Below the pieces are notes generated by a model, which had not been told where the DNA came from, did not search any database, and saw only the letters and a list, made by a program, of their open reading frames with translations. A stretch of DNA of 64,000 nucleotides from Streptomyces marianii (GTDB taxonomy: Bacteria > Actinomycetota > Actinomycetes > Streptomycetales > Streptomycetaceae), in assembly GCF_005795905.1 (NCBI RefSeq), contig NZ_VAWE01000001.1, forward strand, positions 7,319,501 through 7,383,500, given 5' to 3'. Each line of letters starts with the position of its first letter. Position 1 is the stretch's first letter. Made by a program: the position numbers and the translations under genes. This document shows, in pieces, positions 60,497 through 64,000 of the stretch.

Positions 60497-61107
60497 GAAA
60501 GCTAAGCCGTCCAAGTACTGGTCAGGTCGGAAGGTACGGGTACGGGCCGCGATCATGCGCCCATCGCGTGGCAGCGTAGCGTCCGACGGTTTCGCGGTGG
60601 CGGGCGGGCTGCCCCGCCGGAGGCAGCGCGGGCTTGGACCGGCCGGAACGCTCGGCCGGGGGACGGCTCCGCTCGGCCCTCCGCGGGTCCCGACGCCGTC
60701 CGCCCGCGTGCACACGCCGGCGTCAGCGCGTCCGGTGGGACCTCGTCCCCGCCCCGCGCGCAGACCACCACCGGCCTGAGGCCCTCGCCGCGCTCGTGCT
60801 CCGGCAGGTTCGGCGGACGGCCGGGGCAACGCCGGTCGTCCCGCGCCATCAGCGTCAGCAGCACGGGTGGAGCTCGCGTCCGGCCTTCGCCGGGCACAGC
60901 GGGTCCCGTCTTCGGGGGGCTGCCCGCGCAAGGCGGTGCCACGCGACCCGCGCGGGCCGTGACGCACGGACTTCTTCCGGGGGCGGACGAGCGAGCGGGT
61001 GCTCGGCGACCGGTCCCGGGACGACGCGGGCGGCGATGCCCGCCCAGCGGCGGGTAACGGGGCCGCCGCGGTCGCGGTCGCGGTCGAGGGTGACCCGTGC
61101 CGGTCTG
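60497..61107. other. Gap of 611 bases, no supported gene
   Basis: Very GC-rich. It should contain the uppP promoter next to 60496. Several open frames cross it, but all have low-complexity Arg/Pro/Ala translations and no ribosome binding site. Confidence 0.45.
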
Positions 61108-61815
61108 TCAGGCGCCGCGCGACAGGCGGTGGCGCTTGCGCCAGGCGACGGTGGCGCCGGCCAGGGCCGAGACGACGATGAAGCCCGTCGCGGCAAGGAA
61201 GACGGGCGATGTCGGCGAGGCCGCGGTGCTGCCGGCGATCACGTACGCCGCGGTGTTCGGGACCGAGCCGAGGCCGGTGGCCAGCACGAAGGGGACATAG
61301 CCCATGCGGGACACGGCGGCGCAGTAGTTGGTGGCGGCGAACGGGATGCCGGGGAAAAGCCGCAGCGCGAGCATCGAGCGGAACCCGTGCCGGCTCAACT
61401 GGCCGTCGGCTGCCTCGAGCAGGCGGCCGCGCAGCAGCGGCCGCAGCGCCTCCTGGCCGAGGAACCGCCCCAGGGTGAAGGCGATGCCCGCGCCCAGGAC
61501 CGTGCCGGCGATCGCGGCCGCCAGACCGGCCTGCGAACCGAAGAGGGCTCCCGCGGCCAGGTTCAGCAGGGGGCGCGGGACGAACGCAGCGGTGCACAGC
61601 CCGTACGCCGCGGCGAAGAGCGCCACCGCGGTCGCGCCGCCGACCTGGGGCGGCCAGCCCGCCACCAGCAGGCGCTGCGGCTCGTACGCCATGACCGCCG
61701 ACGCCGCGGCCGCCAGGACGGCGACGAGCAGGGCCAGGCGGGACCAGGGGGAGAGAAGGACGCGGCCGAATCGGAGAGCGAAGCCGCCGCGCGGCCCGGA
61801 GACGGGGTCGAGCAT
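61108..61815 (-). CDS. TVP38/TMEM64 (DedA-like, SNARE-associated) membrane protein
   Basis: A 235-residue protein with about six membrane segments. It has AAFVPRPLLNLAAGALFGSQ, GAGIAFTLGRFLGQEALRPL and ALRLFPGIPFAATNYCAAVS, the VTT-domain pattern (FPGIPF and the reentrant loop). Members are membrane proteins linked to lipid scrambling or carrier lipid recycling. Next to uppP this could mean undecaprenyl phosphate recycling, as shown for some DedA proteins; that is inference here. The ATG at 61815 is divergent from the AlkD-like gene with a 49-base gap. Confidence 0.88.
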   Translation of the reverse strand: MLDPVSGPRGGFALRFGRVLLSPWSRLALLVAVLAAAASAVMAYEPQRLLVAGWPPQVGGATAVALFAAAYGLCTAAFVPRPLLNLAAGALFGSQAGLAAAIAGTVLGAGIAFTLGRFLGQEALRPLLRGRLLEAADGQLSRHGFRSMLALRLFPGIPFAATNYCAAVSRMGYVPFVLATGLGSVPNTAAYVIAGSTAASPTSPVFLAATGFIVVSALAGATVAWRKRHRLSRGA

Positions 61816-61864
61816 CCGGGGAGACTAACCGAACGCGCGGTGTGATCGCCGTAAGGTGTGGCAC

Positions 61865-62563
61865 ATGACGCTTCCGGTGCCGCGCAGCGCCCTCGCCGAC
61901 ACGGTGCTCGAACGGCTCACCGTGACCTACCCGGCGGCCGCCGACCCGGTCCGGGCCCGGGAGGCTGCCGCGTACATGAAGGATGTCGCGCCCTTCCTCG
62001 GGATCCGCACGCCCGAACGCCGCGCGCTGTCCCGAACGGTCCTCGACGGCACGCCCGCGCCCACGGAGGCCGACTGCACGGCCGTCGCCCTGCGCTGCTG
62101 GGAGCTGCCCGAGCGCGAGTACCACTACTTCGCCGCCGACTACCTGCGGCGACACGTCGGACGCTGCTCCGCGGAGTTCATCCCGGTGGCGCGCCGGCTG
62201 ATCACCACCGTCTCCTGGTGGGACACCGTGGACACCCTCGCCGCGCACGTCGTCGGCCCGCTCGTCGCCGCGGACCCCGCGCTGGTCCGCGTGATGGACC
62301 GCTGGATCGACGACGACGACCTCTGGGTCGCCCGGACGGCCCTGCTCCACCAGCTGCGCCACAAGGAGGCCACGGACGAGGAGCGGCTGTTCCGGTACTG
62401 CCTTCGCCGGTCCGGCCACCCGGACTTCTTCATCCGCAAGGCCGTCGGCTGGAGCCTGCGCGAGTACGCCAAGACCGCCCCGGACGCCGTACGCGCCTTC
62501 GTCGACTCCGCCCGCGGCCGGCTCGCGCCGCTCTCCGAGCGGGAAGCGCTGAAGAACCTCTGA
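61865..62563 (+). CDS. DNA alkylation repair protein (AlkD-like HEAT repeat)
   Basis: A 232-residue all-helical protein. [55 protein letters not shown] and [20 protein letters not shown] are the typical AlkD HEAT-repeat segments, including the Trp, Asp and Arg that contact the lesion. AlkD is a DNA glycosylase that removes 3-methyladenine and 7-methylguanine without base flipping. The ATG at 61865 follows TAAGGTG; an upstream GTG at 61856 is also in frame. Confidence 0.93.
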   Translation: MTLPVPRSALADTVLERLTVTYPAAADPVRAREAAAYMKDVAPFLGIRTPERRALSRTVLDGTPAPTEADCTAVALRCWELPEREYHYFAADYLRRHVGRCSAEFIPVARRLITTVSWWDTVDTLAAHVVGPLVAADPALVRVMDRWIDDDDLWVARTALLHQLRHKEATDEERLFRYCLRRSGHPDFFIRKAVGWSLREYAKTAPDAVRAFVDSARGRLAPLSEREALKNL

Positions 62564-62573
62564 CGTCCGGCGG

Positions 62574-62601
62574 AGCCCGCCACGGCCCGCCGTGGCGGGC
62601 T
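62574..62601 (+). terminator. Hairpin terminator after the AlkD-like gene
   Basis: Perfect 12-base-pair stem (62574-62585 with 62590-62601) and a four-base loop, 11 bases after the stop. It is followed by GTGGAAAACC, not a T-tract. Confidence 0.85.
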
Positions 62602-62649
62602 GTGGAAAACCATTCGACGGGCGCCGGCGACGTCGGAGATCATCGACGC

Positions 62650-62808
62650 ATGTTCCGGCAGACCTTCCCCGCAGCGCCGTCCGCAGTCGCGGACGCGCCG
62701 AAGGCTGCCCGCTTCCCCGCCTCCACGGCATTCCCCGCGGCCCTCGCCGTCGCGGCCGCCTTCGTCGCGGCCGCCGCATCGGCAGCCGCCGACGGCGCCC
62801 GACGCTGA
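62650..62808 (+). CDS. Small Ala-rich ORF, uncertain
   Basis: 52 codons starting [20 protein letters not shown], followed by a hydrophobic Ala/Val/Phe stretch that could be a membrane helix, and ending DGARR. GGAG lies eleven bases before the ATG. The composition is what random GC-rich DNA can give, so the gene is doubtful. It lies between the AlkD terminator and the EF-Tu promoter region. Confidence 0.3.
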   Translation: MFRQTFPAAPSAVADAPKAARFPASTAFPAALAVAAAFVAAAASAAADGARR

Positions 62809-62921
62809 CTCTCCCCGGATCGTCCGGCGGACCCCGCAGGGGGAGGGTCGGTACGGCCCAGGGGTCCCCCTCCGCGACGCGGAGTCCAACGTTCGAGTTC
62901 CGGGAAGGAACTGCGACAGCC

Positions 62922-64000
62922 ATGCCCAAGACGGCATACGTGCGCACCAAGCCGCACCTCAACATCGGCACCATGGGCCACGTGGACCACGGCAAGACCA
63001 CCCTGACCGCGGCCATCACCAAGGTCCTCAGCGAGCGCGGGACCGGCACCTTCGTGCCGTTCGACAGGATCGACCGCGCCCCGGAGGAGGCCGCCCGCGG
63101 CATCACCATCAACATCGCGCACGTCGAGTACGAGACCGACACCCGGCACTACGCCCACGTCGACATGCCCGGGCACGCCGACTACGTGAAGAACATGGTC
63201 ACCGGTGCCGCCCAGCTGGACGGCGCCATCCTCGTCGTCTCCGCGCTGGACGGGATCATGCCGCAGACCGCGGAGCACGTCCTGTTGGCCCGTCAGGTCG
63301 GCGTCGACCACATCGTCGTGGCCCTGAACAAGGCCGACGCGGGCGACCCCGAGCTGACCGACCTCGTCGAACTGGAGGTGCGCGAGCTGCTGACCGCGCA
63401 CGGATACGGCGGGGACTCGGTGCCGGTCGTGCGGGTTTCCGGCCTCAGGGCGCTGGAAGGGGACCCGCGCTGGACGGCCGCCGTGGAGGCGCTGCTCGAC
63501 GCCGTCGACACCTATGTGCCGATGCCGGTCCGCTACACGGACGCGCCGTTCCTCCTTCCGGTGGAGAACGTCCTCACCATCACCGGCCGGGGCACGGTCG
63601 TCACCGGGGCGGTCGAGCGGGGCAGCGTCCGCGTCGGCGACCAGGTCGAGGTGCTCGGGGCCGACACGGCCACGGTCGTCACCGGTCTGGAGACCTTCGG
63701 CAAGCCCATGGACTCCGCGGAGGCCGGGGACAACGTGGCCCTGCTGCTGCGGGGCGTTCCGCGCGACGCGGTCCGCCGCGGCCACGTGGTGGCCGCTCCC
63801 GGCAGTGTGACGCCGAGCCGTCGGTTCACCGCACAGGTGTATGTGCTGTCCGGCCGTGAGGGAGGCCGGACGACACCGATCACCACCGGCTACCGGCCGC
63901 AGTTCTACATCCGGACCGCGGACGTCGTCGGGGACGTGGACCTGGGCGGGGCGGCGGTCGCCCGGCCGGGCGACACGGTCGACATGACCGTCGAGCTGGG
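62922..64000 (+). CDS. tuf: Divergent elongation factor Tu (tuf3 type), 3' end outside window
   Basis: 359 residues are visible of an expected 390. G1 is [15 protein letters not shown]2 has RGITIN, G3 is [13 protein letters not shown]4 NKAD, and domain 2 starts near [18 protein letters not shown]. Compared with the usual EF-Tu it has unusual replacements: [20 protein letters not shown] instead of the common switch I sequence, and a short domain-1 insert region ([20 protein letters not shown]). Such sequences match the extra EF-Tu3 found in several Streptomyces, not the main tuf1, which lies in the str operon. The gene stands alone, with GAAGGA upstream. It may serve under stress or resist EF-Tu-directed drugs, which is not shown here. 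Confidence 0.9.
   Translation, partial: MPKTAYVRTKPHLNIGTMGHVDHGKTTLTAAITKVLSERGTGTFVPFDRIDRAPEEAARGITINIAHVEYETDTRHYAHVDMPGHADYVKNMVTGAAQLDGAILVVSALDGIMPQTAEHVLLARQVGVDHIVVALNKADAGDPELTDLVELEVRELLTAHGYGGDSVPVVRVSGLRALEGDPRWTAAVEALLDAVDTYVPMPVRYTDAPFLLPVENVLTITGRGTVVTGAVERGSVRVGDQVEVLGADTATVVTGLETFGKPMDSAEAGDNVALLLRGVPRDAVRRGHVVAAPGSVTPSRRFTAQVYVLSGREGGRTTPITTGYRPQFYIRTADVVGDVDLGGAAVARPGDTVDMTVEL

Noticed and set aside
59624..63142. Open frame of 1172 codons on the minus strand
   Set aside because: Only its last 290 codons are a real gene (uppP, start at 60496). The upstream part is antisense to the AlkD-like and EF-Tu genes and is low-complexity.

Overview
The window is high-GC DNA with GTG starts, many 4-base stop/start overlaps, a 20S proteasome gene, MbtH, modular PKS/NRPS genes and a divergent EF-Tu. 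All of this points to a Streptomyces chromosome, probably an accessory region next to more conserved genes. No tRNA, rRNA or CRISPR array was seen.

Region 1 (1-24568) is a biosynthetic gene cluster whose gene content matches the salinosporamide/cinnabaramide type of gamma-lactam-beta-lactone proteasome inhibitors. It holds an A-PCP didomain NRPS (SalB-like), P450 (SalD-like), MbtH (SalE-like), a hybrid ACP-KS-AT-AT-ACP-C megasynthase (SalA-like), a stand-alone ketosynthase with a Cys-Asn-His active site (SalC-like), a type II thioesterase (SalF-like), a LysR regulator, an MFS exporter and a second proteasome beta subunit (SalI-like). The beta subunit carries Phe45 and Val49 in the S1 pocket, the expected self-resistance signature. 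A tightly overlapping seven-gene operon on the minus strand (5384 down to 1) encodes a BacA/SalX-like prephenate decarboxylase homologue, a class IV aminotransferase, a PaaK-like adenylating enzyme, an ornithine-cyclodeaminase-family protein, PhzF and two small alpha/beta-barrel proteins. It is best read as the supply line for an unusual amino acid. Two small ORFs (37 and 34 aa), each coupled by GTGA to the A-PCP and P450 genes, and a formyltransferase-like gene have no assigned role.

Region 2 (22636-25440) is mobile-element and transporter debris: a truncated IS630 transposase, an ISAs1 fragment and a frameshifted MFS remnant. It marks the right edge of the cluster.

Region 3 (25484-46663) is an exopolysaccharide locus. 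It has an LCP ligase, a polyprenyl-phosphate sugar transferase, GDP-fucose synthesis (Fcl, Gmd), two GT4 glycosyltransferases, a WcaF-like acetyltransferase, a Wzy-like polymerase, a Wzz/BY-kinase-like protein without a normal Walker A, a Wzx-like flippase, a GH71 alpha-1,3-glucanase-like protein, and large secreted and lipoprotein products. A cytidylyltransferase/CDP-alcohol phosphotransferase pair overlaps tail to tail inside it.

Region 4 (46664-59500) is a mixed accessory stretch: a frameshifted IS1380-like transposase, aldo/keto reductase, LysR with a divergent glutamine-amidotransferase-like gene, SNF2-type helicase, Uma2 protein, degraded genes, a tandem MazG-like protein, and an intact IS30 element sitting in the loop of what was a terminator hairpin.

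Region 5 (59624-64000) looks conserved: uppP, a TVP38 membrane protein, an AlkD-like repair protein and a tuf3-type EF-Tu cut by the window edge.
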